NCBI RefSeq assembly: GCF_019320115.1
Contig: NC_089581.1
Location: 12,290,265 to 12,354,264, forward strand
Direction of reading: 5' to 3'
Source: Miscanthus floridulus
Taxonomy: Eukaryota; Streptophyta; Magnoliopsida; Poales; Poaceae
DNA length: 64,000 nt
Position numbers and translations under genes: made by a program. Position 1 is the stretch's first letter, and each line of letters opens with the position of its first letter. The notes beneath the pieces are model-generated. The model was not told the origin of the DNA, searched no databases, and worked only from the letters and a program-made list of their open reading frames with translations. Shown here piece by piece: positions 11,735 through 24,060 of this stretch.

Positions 11735-14700
11735 TGAAAGGACCTAGGATGTCGCCTAGAGGGGGGGTGAATAGGCATTTCTGATAATTAACACCTTTAA
11801 ATGCGGAAACAATTAGTAAAGGGAGTTTCCAAAATAGAAACTCTAAATAACGATTAGTACCACCCCTCACAAGTTAGCCACAGAGTATATAAAAGATACT
11901 AAATGAATCTAGGAGCCAAATGCCTACAACCAAAGAGTTAGAACACAATACAATTCAGTTTGGTGCAGGGGCTAATACCGGACGTGTCCGATATGTATAC
12001 CGGACGTGTCCGGTATTCACGACTTCAGTGGAACAGCCCCGAATTTACTCCTTTTGATTTTTATCTTCAATCCAAACTGCAAAAAACTATTAGAGATAGT
12101 AATATACACAAAGTAGCTGCAGAATAGCTAAAGCAACATAAATATCAAATGAAATGTGAATTGAGACACGATATTTGTTTTATCAAAGTTTGGACTCGTT
12201 TGAGTTGAAAGCTCTAGTTTGGTTTTGGTGAATTGATGAAACCCTTAGTGCTAACCTAGTTCATCAAGTGATCATGAGATAGGTAGCACACTTCAAGTAG
12301 AGAAGCAAATGAAGATCATAACATGACAATGGTGATAGCATGGAGATGATCAAGGGCTTAAACTTGAAAAGAAGAAAGAGAAAAACAAAAAGCTCAAGGC
12401 AAAGGTATAACTTGTAGGAGCTATTTTGTTTTGGTGATCAAGACACTTAGAGAGTGTGATCACATTTAGATTTGATAGCCGTACTATTAAGAGGGGTGAA
12501 ACTCGTATCGGAATGCGGTTATCAAAGTGCCACTAGATGCTCTAACTCATTGTATATGCATTTAGGATCTAGTGGAGTGCTAACACCCTTGAAAATATTT
12601 GTGAAAATATGCTAACACATGTGCACAAGGTGTTTGCAGGGTTGAGATGGGTTTGTGAAAATATGCTAACACATTCGGCGCTTTTGGAAAAATGAAATGT
12701 CTATTTTCTATTGCGTCGGATGCAAAATTCTTGGTGATTGGCACATTTGAGCAAGGGTGAAGAAGTTAGAGTTGAAATGGAGTTGATCGAAATGATGCTG
12801 GCGTCGGTCTACTGACCGGACGCTGGGTCACTCAGCGACCGAACGCTGAAGGGCTGCGTCCGGTCGAGCTGTCAGACGGCACAGTGGGTAGGGTTGAGCA
12901 CCGGACGCTGGTCTACGTCCGGTCAAGGTGGATCGGACGCATCTGGTCGAAAAAACATGCCTCGGGGAGCTTACTGGAAACGATCGGGCGCTGGGGCTTC
13001 AGCGTCCGGTCAGTTTTGACCAGAGCGTCCGGTCAGCTTCGTAGCCATTGGAATCTGACGAACAGCATTTGAAGCTGGTGACGCATGGCGTCCATCGGGC
13101 GACCGAATGCTGAGGGGTCCGGTCAGAGCGCGTTTTGCCCAGTGAAGGGGTATAACGGTTCTATTTGATTGGGGCTCTATTTATAGCCCCATGGCCGGCT
13201 CAAGGGAGTACCCTTGCACATTTTCATTGACATAGCAACCTTGTGAGCCTAGCCAAAGGACTCTCACTCATCTACATCATTGATTCATCATCATAGTGAG
13301 ATTGGGAGTGATCCAAGTGCATTGCTTGAGTGATTACATCTAGAGGCACTTAGTGATCGTGGTTCGCTGTGGATTTCGCTTGTTACTCTTGGTGGTTGCC
13401 GCCACCTAGATGGCTTGGAGCAGCGAGGATCATCGAGCGGAGGTGGTGATTGTCTCCGGCTCCGATCATGGTGATTGTGAGGGGTTCTTGACCTTTCCCC
13501 GGCAGAGCGCCAAAAGGTACTCTAGTGGATTGCTCGTGGCTTGTGTGATCCTCATCTTGTGTTGGTTGTGCGGCACCCTATTGAGGGTTTGGCGTGTGAA
13601 GCCAATTAGCGCGTGAACCTCCAAGTGAGTGAATCGCCACAACGAGGACTAGCTTGCCGGCAAGCAAGTGAACCTCGGTAAAAATCATTATCTTCATCAT
13701 TGATTCTGAGGTGATTGGTCATCATTGTTATTCATCTTTGTGATTGATTGGTTCATTCATCTACATGGCGGTATAACCCTCTTGATCACTCTCTTTACTT
13801 TACTGCAAACTAGTTGACAAGCTCTTTAGTGTAGCTAGTTGTGAGAGCTTGCATGCTTGGTTGGTGTGGCTCTTTAGTTAGCCTTTGAGAGCACACTAAC
13901 ATAGGGTAGTGTCATTGATCTTGTGTGAATTGACACTATCTAAACTAGAATTGTGGTAGATGGCTTGTATTTTGAGTAGGCTAGCGCAACACTCGCTTCG
14001 CCTCATAATTGTCTAACCATTTGGTTAAGTGTTGTTGTAGAAATTTTTATTAGGCTATTCACCCCCCTCTAGCCATTAGGACCTTTCATGAGTCCTACTC
14101 TCCATTGAGGGGGCTGCGGGCGACTCAGCGAAGGTCAGCCCTAGAGGATACCATGAAGGTCACTCTAGCCGGAGTCTTTTCCAACTCCTTGTCCTCCTTC
14201 CACTAAATGATTCTGAGGCGGCGGAATCGATCGTTACAAACTTTCCGAAGCAACCACAATCTCTCGGTTGCTCTCTGGTGATGCCTGGCCGTCTAGGACC
14301 GAAGAGTCCAAGAGTAACAAATGTGAATCACGAGATTGACAATATGCACAAGTGCTCAAGTGGTGGCTTGCTCTCTTTTTCAAATTCTCTCTTAACCCAC
14401 AAATGGATTTTGCAATTTGTATCACACACTCACTAAGAGAGAGTTTAGGAGAGTTGGCAAGGCTAAAAAAATGTGTATATATCTCAGCAAAATCAGCAAC
14501 ATCCAAAGGTGGAGGCTTGGGGGTATTTATGGCCCCCTTGAAAAACTAGCCATTTTATAGCTGTTGCAATACCAGACATGTCCGGTATGTATACTGGACA
14601 CGTCCGGTATGACTCACACTGCGCCAACGGTAACTAAGTTACAGTGAAGTTGTGAGGCATCGGAACTCCCAATGAATGCTGAGACTCCTGATCGTCAGAA

Positions 14701-16007
14701 CTCCCGACTCACGTCGGAACTCCCGACCCTCAGCATATTTGAAAAACATGTAACTGAGTTAAAGTTAGTGAGGTGTCAGAACTCCCGATGCATGTCAGAA
14801 CTCCCGACCGTCAGAACTCCTGACTCATGTCGGTACTCCTGACCCTCACGGCTTTTGAAAACTAGCCATTGGCTTCTGGTCATCCATACCGGACACGTCC
14901 GGTATGAATACCGAACACGTCCGGTATGAATACCGAACACGTCCGGTATGACCAGGACAGTGAAACCTCCAAGTTAGTTGAAGTGTGAGACATCGGAACT
15001 CCCGACCCATGCTGGGACTCCCGACCGTTGGAACTCCCGACCGTCGGAACTCCCGACGAACCAACCCGAAAATAATAATTTTACAGCTGCTGGACAAATA
15101 CCGGACACGTCCGATATTGCTAGACCAGCAAGAAATCAGTTAGCACTTTTGTCGTTCAAATACTCAAAACTCACATGGGTTGGCTTGAGCACTTATGAAA
15201 CATTATCTATCAACATGATGCATCCCTCTTAGTAGTACGGCATACCTATTAAACTCAAGATTAAAACAAAAATGAATTTATACCACTTGAGTTTATTTCT
15301 TTTGAATTGATGCCGTCCCTTTCAATCTTCATCAAGTAAGGGTGCTAACATGTTGATGTTGATCTTTTCACTTGAGCATAGCCATCTTGAGCATGTGACT
15401 TAATTCCATTCATCAAATTTGAATAATCCCAAATGTATCAAGTCACTTCCATCAAATACTTCATTATAGATTTGATCCTTCACATCAATATGACCATCTT
15501 AGCTTGATTAGTATCTCAACTAAATGCAAGTACTTTCTTCTTCACCCTAGCTAGGTTCTTCAGCCGCCAAGCCGTCGCTTGCCCTTCACCCTTGCTTAGT
15601 ACCTCGAAGCCTTTCCTTGCTATCTTCACCATCTCAAGCCATCAAGTCACATCTTGTGTTGAATGATCCATTCATATGTATTGTTATCTTTTTTATTTTA
15701 ATTTAGCAAGCTTCAAATATGAGACCATTCCATATGCAATCCCTCATGTCTTATTAACTAATAATCACGAGCTTGCTTTCACATAGTACATGGAAATCCC
15801 ACAATGAATAAGCCTTCATATGAATTCCATTTGCATTATTGTCTTGTGCTTGAACTAGATTGTTTATACAACAACACATCATTTTGGCTTTCATTAAGTA
15901 CCTGTGAGATAACCTATTACCTGTCCACACTTAGCAAATGGGTTAGTCCTTTAATCACGTTGTCATTCAATCATCCAAAACCCACTAAAGGGCTAGATGC
16001 ACTTTCA
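11735..16007 (-). repeat. 5' LTR of element B (right copy), interrupted by a solo LTR
   Basis: It matches the left LTR base for base over long stretches. Without the 1888-bp insertion and its duplication it is about 2385 bp, against 2367 bp on the left. It ends at 16007 with CACTTTCA followed by the duplication CCCAC. The palindrome arrays are present, with extra copies at 14886-14950. Confidence 0.9.
12206..14088 (+). mobile_element. Solo LTR of a second SIRE-type family, nested in element B
   Basis: A 1883-bp TGAAAGCTCTAG...GGACCTTTCA unit, flanked by a perfect 5-bp duplication TGAGT (12201-12205 and 14089-14093). The same bases in element B's left LTR (near 3455) are uninterrupted. Its ends resemble those of element B, so it is a related but distinct family. 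It has no internal region, which fits unequal LTR-LTR recombination. It too is rich in GCGTCCGGTCA / GACCGGACGC inverted units (12800-13130). Confidence 0.92.
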
Positions 16008-16330
16008 CCCACAGACTTTAAGTAGAGATCAACAAGATGACTTGGGGTACGACATTTCTTTGTAATGTGGCTATAACAACCACACTTCTGACACATAGGT
16101 TTGTCATTCCTGTTTTTGGAAATGTTCTTACCCTTGTTGGGAACACGAGTTTGGGATTTCTTATTGCGTCTGCGTTGTTTTTTACCTTTCTTAGAATTTC
16201 CCTGAGGATGGGTCTTAGAAAGTCCACCATCAAATTTGGGTTTATTCTGAGTGTAAGCATGTACTTTAGGCAATGAAGCAGACCCTACGGGGCGCTGCTG
16301 ATTATTCCAAACTCTTACAAAAAGACAAGG
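16008..16330 (-). pseudogene. Inverted gag C-terminal piece of copia A, right part
   Basis: The minus-strand frame contains HAYTQNKPKFDGG, a Lys/Arg/Asn-rich stretch, and the zinc knuckle CQKCGCYSHITKKC followed by PSHLVDLYLKSVG. This is the end of a copia Gag. It reads away from the plus-strand pol that begins at about 16331, so the gag C-terminus is inverted relative to the rest of copia A. It continues at 2836-2989 on the other side of element B. Confidence 0.75.
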
Positions 16331-19300
16331 AAATGTTTTGACAATCGCTGGGCGCGATGCTACGATAGTTGGCTCTGGTCGTGCCACTATTGTACTTCCC
16401 ATGGGTACCCAAATTACAATTGAGGATGCCTTATTGTATCCCGATTCAAAGCTTACCTTGTTAAGTTATAGAGATATCTGTCAAAATGGTTTTCATATAG
16501 AAACCCGTGATGACAATAATGAGGAAATTCTCCTCGTTACTAAAAATAGCGGATATAGCAAATGAATTGTTGAGAAAATTCCCTCTTTTCTGTCCAGATT
16601 GTACTACACATACATCAAACCCATACCGCATGTTGCGTACAAGGTAATTTTTTAGAATGTTGACGCATTCAAAATTTGGCATAAACACCTTGGCCATCCT
16701 GGTATAGGGATGATGCGAAAAATTATCAACAATTCTAAAGGTCATGAGTTAACTACTGCTAAATTCCCAAAATCTTTAGATTTTATGTGCACTTCATGCG
16801 CTATAGGGAAATTGATCGTACGACCATCGCCCGTTAAGATCCAAAATGAGCCACTAAAATTTCTTGAACGCATTTAAGGAGATATTTGTGGCCCCATACA
16901 ACCAACGTCTGGACCATTCAGGTACTTCATGGTTCTAATAGATGCATCTACTCGATGGTCTCATGTGTGTCATATGTCCACACATAACCATGCTTTTGCA
17001 AAAATTATTGCTCAAGTTATTAGACTTAGAGCACATTATCCTGAACATCAAATTCAATCAATTCGAATGGACAATGCTGCTGAATTTTCCTCAAATTATT
17101 GTATGGCTTTGGGAATTCAAGTTCAGCACTCTATCCCATATGTCCATACACAAAATGGTTTAGCAGAATCTTTTATTAAGAGAATTAAACTCATGGCAAG
17201 ACCGTTATTACAAAATTGCAAACTACCAACTTCATGTTGGGGTCATGCAGTCTTACACACTGCTGACTTAATTCAATTGCGACCAACTGCATATCACGTA
17301 GTCTCCCCATTGCAATTAGTATGTGGGAATATGCCAAATATTTCCCATCTATGAAAATTCAGTTGCGCTGTATACGTATCGATCTCACTGCCTAAGCATA
17401 CTTCTATGGGCCCACAGAGGAAACTTGGTGTCTATGTGGGATATCAATCTCCATCAATTATCAACTACCTCGAGCCTCTTACAGGGGACTTATTCACGGC
17501 CCGATACACTGACTGCATATTTAATGAGGACCATTTCCTAGCATTAGGGGGAGACTTCAAGTACCAAAACAAATGCCAGGAAATCATCTGAAATGGCCAA
17601 GGCATTTCCCTCTCAGATCCACGTACTCTAGAGATTGAACAACAAGTTCAGAAAATCATAAACTTGTAACATATAGCAAATAACCTTCCAGAAGCATTTA
17701 TTGATTATAAGGGTGTCACTAAATCCTCTTATCCTGCTCACAATGCACCCGAAAGAGTGAAGGTACCAATAAAAACCATTCAACTCCCACTTCTAAAGAA
17801 GAGGGGGAGAAGTACGGATGCTCCTGAGGATAATGCTACAAGTAAGCGTCCGAGGAGATCGAGGGCTAAATCCTCTAAATCAGTAAATCCAAGCCAACCT
17901 CAAGTTGGTAGACACCCAATAGTGGATAAAAATCCAACATCAGGACCAAATCCACAACTCGGATCAACAGTGCATCCAAATACTGATCCTGGGATATCGG
18001 AACATCCTGACTCCATAGTTTTGGGAAATGTTGAGTCAAATAATAGGGTGAAAGAAATTTCCATCAATTATATAGATTCTGAAGAATCATACGATCCTAA
18101 GACTACTGTTGTCGACATGTACTTCTCTGCAACAATTGCAGAAATCTTTCTCAATGATCCAGATCCCAAGACCATGGCAGAGTGCAAAAAGCGCTCAGAC
18201 TGGGCTCAATGGAAAGAAGCAATTCAAGCCGAGATAGCCTCACTCAATAGAAGAGGGGTATTCACATCTACAATACCTACACCTTCCAAAGTCTTTCCTG
18301 TAGGCTTTAAATGGGTTTTCGTCCGGAAACGGAATGAGAACAATGAGGTGGTGAGATACAAAACGAGGCTAGTAGCACAAGGGTTCACGCAGAGACCCGG
18401 CATTAATTACAATAAAACCTATTCTCCAGTAATGAGTGGAATTACTTTCCGATACTTAATATCATTGGCAGTTCAAAATCATCTATCTATGCAGTTGATG
18501 GATGTGATGACAGCATATCTATATGGGTCACTTGATTCGGACATATACATGAAGGTTCCCGATGGAATCCAAATTCCGAATCCAAACGCAAATCGCAACA
18601 TGTATCGTGTAAAACTACAAAAGTCATTATATGGCTTGAAGCAGTCGGGGCGAATATGGTACAACCGACTGAGGGAATTCCTTCTAAAAAAGGATACTCT
18701 AACAATGATGATTGCCCATGTGTTTTCATTAAGAAATCTCGAACGGGATTTTATATTATATCCGTGTATGTTGATGATTTAAATATCATTGGCAGCCCAA
18801 AGGATATAGATGAAGCACGCAAACATCTAAAAAGGGAATTCGAGATGAAGGATTTGGGTAAGACCAAGTATTGCCTAGGCTTACAACTTGAGCACCGTCC
18901 TTCAGGGATGTTAGTGCATCAATCAGCCTATATCCAGAAAATATTGGAGAAATTCAATATGGATAAATCATACCCTAATAAAACTTCGATGGTTATTCGT
19001 TCCTTAGAAATAGGGAAAGATCCATTTAGATCACGGGATATTGGGGAAAAGATGTTGGGACTAGAGATTCCATATCTCAGTGTCATTGGCGCACTTATGT
19101 ATCTTGCAAATTGCACCAGGCCTGATATCGCATTTGCAGTGAATGTACTAGCTACGCATAGTGCGGACCCAACTCGCCGTCATTGGACGGGAGCGAAGTG
19201 TATCCTCAGATACCTTAATGGCACAAAGGATCTTGGTTTATTCTTCAAGAAAAATCATGATCCCAGTATGATTGGTTATACTGATGCTGGTTACTTATCT

Positions 19301-19786
19301 GATCCTCATAACGGAAAATTCCAAACAGGATTTGTATTTCTACATGGAGGTATAACTATTTCATGGAAGTCTTCTAAGCAGACTCTGACATCAACCTCTA
19401 CTAATCATTCTAAAATTATTGCTCTATACAAGGCATCACGAGAATGTGTATGGCTTCACAGAATGATTAACCACATACAACAGTCATGTGGTATTAGTTC
19501 AATCGAATCACCTACAATTATCTATGAAGATAATTCCGCTTGTGTTATACAGATGCAATCAGGTTACATAAAGAGCAATATCACTAAGCATATTGTTCCT
19601 AAACTGTTTTATCCCCATGAATTACAACAAAACGGGGAAATAAACATCTTGCAAATCAAGTCATGTGATAATCTTGCTGACCTATTTACTAAGTCCTTAC
19701 CAACTTCCGTGTTTCAAAAATTGGTATATGGAATTGGTATGCGGCGACTTCGAGATTTGCCAGAATCAGGGGAAGATATCTCCTAA
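16331..19786 (+). pseudogene. Copia A pol: protease end, integrase, reverse transcriptase, RNase H
   Basis: In order: the end of the protease/GAG-pre-integrase (TIAGRDATIVGSGRATIVLP); an integrase zinc finger (H..H then CTSCAIGK); an integrase core with its three acids (MVLIDAS, IRMDNAAEF, NGLAESFIK); reverse transcriptase (WAQWKEAI, KWVFVRKRN, MQLMDVMTAY, YGLKQSGRIWY, then YVDD); and RNase H ending in YEDNSACVIQMQ and DLFTKSLP. It is broken by stops near 16565, 16657, 16876, 17355 and 17591, and by a one-base frameshift near 18695 in the reverse transcriptase. The active-site residues are still readable, so inactivation looks moderate in age. The gag-protease junction was lost in the rearrangement. 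Confidence 0.85.
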
Positions 19787-20375
19787 ATGTTGACCTGTAC
19801 CAGCATCATATTATACTCTTTTCTTTCACAAGTTTTACTTATTAGGTTTCTTGTTAAAGTTTTTAATGAGGTAATATTAACATAAGTATATGTCATATTT
19901 CCTATTTTTTTCCCATCGGGGTTTTTGTGGGAAATATTAGAGACACATATTGCCCTCACAACTCATACATGGTTTTTCCATGAAAATGTTTTTCATGTGA
20001 GTTATCCAAGAGGCAATACCAATAATATGTCATCATATTTTCTCCTAATTTTCCCACTGGGTTTTTACAAGAGTTTTAGCGACATATCACTTTATATTGC
20101 TTCTCAAATTTTTCCTGAAAAGGTTTTTGGGGAAGTAATCTATATGTCATATCTCCAATATTTTTCTCCACTGAAGTTTTTAATGGGATACCAATGACAT
20201 AGTGATTTATTTAAATCACACTCATAGATGCTATTTTCTCCTTATTTTTATATAAGGTTTAAAGGAGTTTTTATAGCATACCTATACATATTCCTCAGAT
20301 TTTTCCCACAGGTTTTTTCGAGGAATTCAAACATACAGCTACATTGATCTCAAAGAAGATTCAATCAAGGGGGAG
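19787..20375 (+). other. Copia A 3' untranslated region with repeated T-rich units and polypurine tract
   Basis: Between the RNase H stop and the LTR, a loosely repeated unit of the form TTTTTCCCACTGGGTTTTT...GACATAT occurs about seven times (19900-20340). The sequence AAGGGGGAG at 20367-20375 abuts the LTR and is the polypurine tract. Confidence 0.75.
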
Positions 20376-20596
20376 TGTTACGAAACGGTGCCCGTCTACC
20401 AACAGACACCTATTCTACAGATGATCTCATCCGTCAAGCAAGCAGTTAGGATTAGAGATTAGATTAGCAGTTAACTTTCTTGAGCAGTCACGGCCGTACG
20501 ACGTCCGTACAGCATGACCCTTCACTTGTATATATATCTAAGAGATAAGTGGTTGGTTGTTCCAGAAATCTTGTTCGTTTTCATTCACTACTAACA
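20376..20596 (+). repeat. 3' LTR of copia element A
   Basis: A 221-bp LTR beginning TGTTACGAAACGG right after the polypurine tract and ending CACTACTAACA. It matches the LTR pieces at 1-73 and 2659-2835. It has a short deletion (AGAGATAAGTGG against AGAGATCAATGAAAGTGG) relative to both other copies. Confidence 0.92.
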
Positions 20597-21040
20597 CCGT
20601 TTTCTATTTTGTTGTGTCCGTTTTCGTATTTACGAAAACGGGAGAGTGGTTTTTCCATCCATTTTCGTAGAATCCCGTTTTCATCCGAAATTGATCCGTA
20701 TTCGTATTTGTTCTGTTTTTTTATCCTATTTTTAATCTACGTGAGATATGTCTAGAAATTGATATGTTTATAAACATACTAATCACTAATTATTCATGTT
20801 AACATGTTAAGGCATGCTAGTGAATATTAGACTAATAACTTCGTACGTGTATATTATTTTATGACTTTGTTCATGTATACTCAAGAATATTTGATCATGT
20901 TATTCTAAATTAATTTTCCAACTCTCCATCCATATTTATTGGTTTCCGTATTTTCCTGAACCCGATCCTGTTTCCGTTAAAAATAAACGAAAACGGAAGA
21001 GAAGTTTTTCCGCCCGTTTCCGTCGGCGACGAGATCTCAC
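20597..21040. repeat. Repeat-like AT-rich block with AAACGG direct repeats
   Basis: Two imperfect direct repeats (about 20632-20672 and 20988-21025) share the pattern ACGAAAACGG(G/A)AGAG...TTTTTCC..CC.TTT.CGT. The core between them is AT-rich. It looks like part of a transposon of unrecognised family. A compositionally similar AAACGG-rich block occurs at 48660-48870. Confidence 0.4.
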
Positions 21041-21204
21041 CATTCCTGAAACTACAGTTTAGCACAATTTCTGATCCGTTGCTACACAGCTAGAAATCAA
21101 CTAAAACAGCAATAGAGCTTCCCAATGAGCTCATTCCTGAAACTACAGTTTAGCACAATTTCTGACCGCATGCTACACAGCTAGAAATCAACTAAAAAGT
21201 TGGG
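21041..21204. repeat. Tandem duplication, period 91 bp, near the COX6A 3' end
   Basis: Two units start CATTCCTGAAACTACAG (21041 and 21132) and share TTTAGCACAATTTCTGA and CTACACAGCTAGAAATCAAC. They lie about 410 bp downstream of the COX6A stop, so they are in or just past its 3' untranslated region. Confidence 0.8.
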
Positions 21205-21615
21205 ATTCACTAACACTAGCAAACCCTAAAAATTACCTTGCCCTTAGAAAATAAACATAACAAACAATTATGTTCCGCCTTGATAGTTGATATCAATAGC
21301 AACGGGAAATTATCACGAGCACAGGGTGCAATCTGAAGCCATCAGAATATGCTATCAGCTTTTGATAATTGTGAAACCATTTACTGAAACCGGGCAAGAC
21401 CAACTTACATGTGGTCTTTGTTGTGGACAGGAAAGAAAAAGAAAACAAGCCGGTAACAACTAACAACACAGTTAAAACCTGACTGTGAATACAAGAGTTT
21501 GGCCATTCTTATTTCTTGTTGCAGCAAATAGGTCTCAAGGGAAAAGAAAATCACTGAAACAACCAGATAACTCTTTAAAGCGTGCACCAACTCCTGAAGG
21601 TGTGGAAATCAGGGC

Positions 21616-23947
21616 TCAATGGTGGTCCTTCGTCTCAAACAAGCCATCGGGACCTGCATTACACAATCGTATGATGTATCAGAAATCAGAAATGGAAAAA
21701 AACAATATTCATAATCGGTAACATGAAGTGTTCTGCACTTCTGCTCTAACCAGTCCAAAATCACAATAATATTTACGGTTCACATCTAACTTAGATGATA
21801 CAAAAGAACTCTCTGGATTCTAAAAGGCATTTTTCTATTAATATATTCAAGACATACTGCAATGCTTAACGAACAATAATGGAAATGGAAAAACAGTTTG
21901 GAGTGAATGACATCTGTTGCATACTACTCCCTCAGTCCCAAAAATGATGCAATTCTAAGTTTGACTAAATTTATATAGAAATATATTAATGCTTATCATA
22001 CCAAATAAGGTTCATTAGCTTTGCCATGGATTATATTATCATAATATACCTATTTGGAGTCTTAAATGTTGATACTATTTTCCATAACAGTCAAAATTAA
22101 GTTAGTTTGACTTTGACCAGACTTAGAATAGCATCTTTTTTTGGGACAGAGGTAGTATAACATTGGAACAGATTACAATGAAAATACTAAAGCATGCTTT
22201 TCGAGGTATTTTTGGAATTTGTGTGACATAAGGGTGAAAAGAATGACAGCAAGACAGACTTGATAGCATGTATGAATGCCTAATTTTGAACTTTTATGGG
22301 ATACCACAGGACTGTCAGGACTCAGGACAGAATGTACTCAAGAGTCAAGAGCCAATTTGCCATGCTATACATGATAAGATCAAATTAAATACGACCAACC
22401 AGGATGGAGATTAGCTCAACTGTTAACTTTTGTACGGTGCTGAGTACAATGGTAACTCAACAGAGCAAATGATCAAAGATGACAAGCATACCTACATGAT
22501 TGAACTATGCCCTTTAGTCACAAATAAGTGACGTTTTCGGGTTGTCTGAAGTCATTAGTCAACCATTCCAAACTTCAACTACAAAATACCTTTTGTGTTG
22601 AGTTTGCATGAATGTTTAAACATGATACAGATAGATTTATCTTGAAACGTAGTTTCATAGATACATTATATTAGAAGTTGCAATCAAAGTCTACAGTGGT
22701 TAATTTCAGACAACCTGAATAAAACATCACTACGGAGGAAGTAGATCCCTAAGTAAAGGGTATATAGTAGGTCACATGTCTAATGAACATTTAGGACATG
22801 ATGCAGTGCAATTGAGTTCAACTTATATTCAAAAGCACAGTGGTTTGTGTGAAACATGGAATGAGAGGACAATTCTAAAAATTAGTGAACAACCCGTAAT
22901 AATACTGTAAAAAACTCGCTCAATGTTCAAGACCCCAGTTAAGCCAATTGTTTTCCCTTTCTTTAAGATGAGGCAAAGGCATTTTAGTATATACAGTCAT
23001 ACATGACAAGACAACCTCTTGCAGTGTCAAACAGGAGAAACTAATGAGTAATGAAAATAATTCCATCAGCGCTGGTTCCTGGCTAGAACCATTATTATCA
23101 GATACAGATATCAACCCCTTAACACCCTCACATGGTCTTGCAATATTTGTGTAAAACAAAGCAGTCAAGAATAAGGGAGGAAATAGAATGTCAATGTGCA
23201 CCCTTAATATCATGCGTGAAGCTATCAGACAGATGCATCCAATTAATTAACCAACTCGATAGTCCTATATCCAATTGGAGAACTCTGCCAACTAAATGCT
23301 AGGTTATAATGTCATATGAGGCCTCTGATACACAAACCATTACACGTTAATCCGATGGCTTGGCATGTCACCAAATCAAGCATTAATCCTTGACGCATTT
23401 CAATCAAACCATATCAGAAGGGAACGGAACAAATAATATAAATCAAACAAGTAGCTAAATCGAAATGATAGAGGTGTACAGTCCATACCCCAGGGGAACT
23501 CCTTGTTGCGGATGTGCAGATAGGGGTACGCCTGCAACAACAACAACAACAACAATAAAAAACATATCAGACATTCAGACTCAGGCCAAATCTAATCATA
23601 GATTCGGAGAACTCGAGAGCGAGATCTGACCGGCGGCTCCTCGAAGTGGGGGTGGCCCTTCGAGAGGTTGTACGCCGCCAGGAGGGTGCAGGTCACGATC
23701 CCGGCGTAGGTGATCTTCTCCCACTTGGCCGTCTCGTCTGCGAACGCGGAAAACAAAGGGCCCCGAACCCAAATCAGGAACCGATCGGGTCTCGCAAAAG
23801 GAGAGAAGAACGGAAAGGGGTCAGCGACCACAGCGGCGAGATGTACGCACAAGCGTCGTCGTGGACGGAGGAGGACATGCGGCGCCTCAACGGGGCGGCG
23901 CGCGCCGCCAGCGACCTTAGGCCGGATCTCGTCGCCGACGAAGCCAT
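21616..23947 (-). CDS. COX6A: Cytochrome c oxidase subunit 6a, mitochondrial (4 exons)
   Basis: Small nuclear-encoded subunit of respiratory complex IV in the mitochondrial inner membrane. Exons on the minus strand: 23947-23851, 23737-23631, 23531-23489 and 21653-21616 (stop TGA at 21618-21616). All introns are GT-AG and phases match, giving 94 residues, the usual plant length. The N-terminus (MASSATRSGLRSLAARAA, then RRRMSSSVHDDA) is a basic, Ser/Ala-rich presequence. Next come YETAKWEKITYAGIVTCT, the single membrane helix (TYAGIVTCTLLAAYNL), SKGHPHFEEPP, and the family signature AYPYLHIRNKEFPWGPDGLF, ending ETKDHH. Intron 3 is 1835 bp and holds MITEs. No defect is seen. This is the only conventional gene in the window with a complete, undamaged coding sequence. 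Confidence 0.93.
21924..22155. mobile_element. Stowaway-type MITE in COX6A intron 3
   Basis: A 232-bp element with inverted ends CTACTCCCTCAGTCCCAAAA and TTTTTTGGGACAGAGGTAG, flanked by TA on both sides. These are the standard grass Stowaway (Tc1/mariner-type) termini. It has no coding capacity. Confidence 0.92.
22509..22743. mobile_element. Second, degenerate Stowaway-like MITE in COX6A intron 3
   Basis: The left end (TCACAAATAAGTGACGTTTT then GGTTGTCTGAA) and the right end (TTCAGACAACCTGAATAAAA then CACTACGGAGGAAGTA) are inverted copies. The outer left terminus is eroded, so the exact boundary is uncertain. Confidence 0.7.
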
Positions 23948-24060
23948 GGGTGGTGCCGCTGGTTTTTGGGGAACGAGTCGAGAATATGGCTGCGTCGTTC
24001 GTTCCGGGGGACTGACCTGGCTCCCTACCTTCGCAGCCTTCTTTAATCCGCTGGTTTTGG

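Larger units (their letters stand above)
2990..16007 (-). mobile_element. SIRE-type Ty1/copia element B, non-autonomous, nested in copia A
   Basis: A complete element on the minus strand, 13,018 bp including a nested solo LTR. It is bounded by TG...CA LTRs and a perfect 5-bp target duplication CCCAC (2985-2989 and 16008-16012). A primer-binding site for initiator Met tRNA (11721-11733) and a polypurine tract (5357-5370) sit where expected. In its own orientation it carries gag (11682 to 9778), a long non-coding spacer, and a third ORF (7808 to 5988). Protease, integrase, reverse transcriptase and RNase H are all absent. It would have to be mobilised in trans. It interrupts the inverted gag piece of copia A, so it inserted after that rearrangement. 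Confidence 0.9.

Noticed and set aside
2990..16007. Element B read as a DNA transposon because of its GGGGGGGTGAATAGG ends
   Set aside because: LTRs, 5-bp duplication, tRNA-Met primer site, polypurine tract and Gag establish it as a copia-type LTR retrotransposon.
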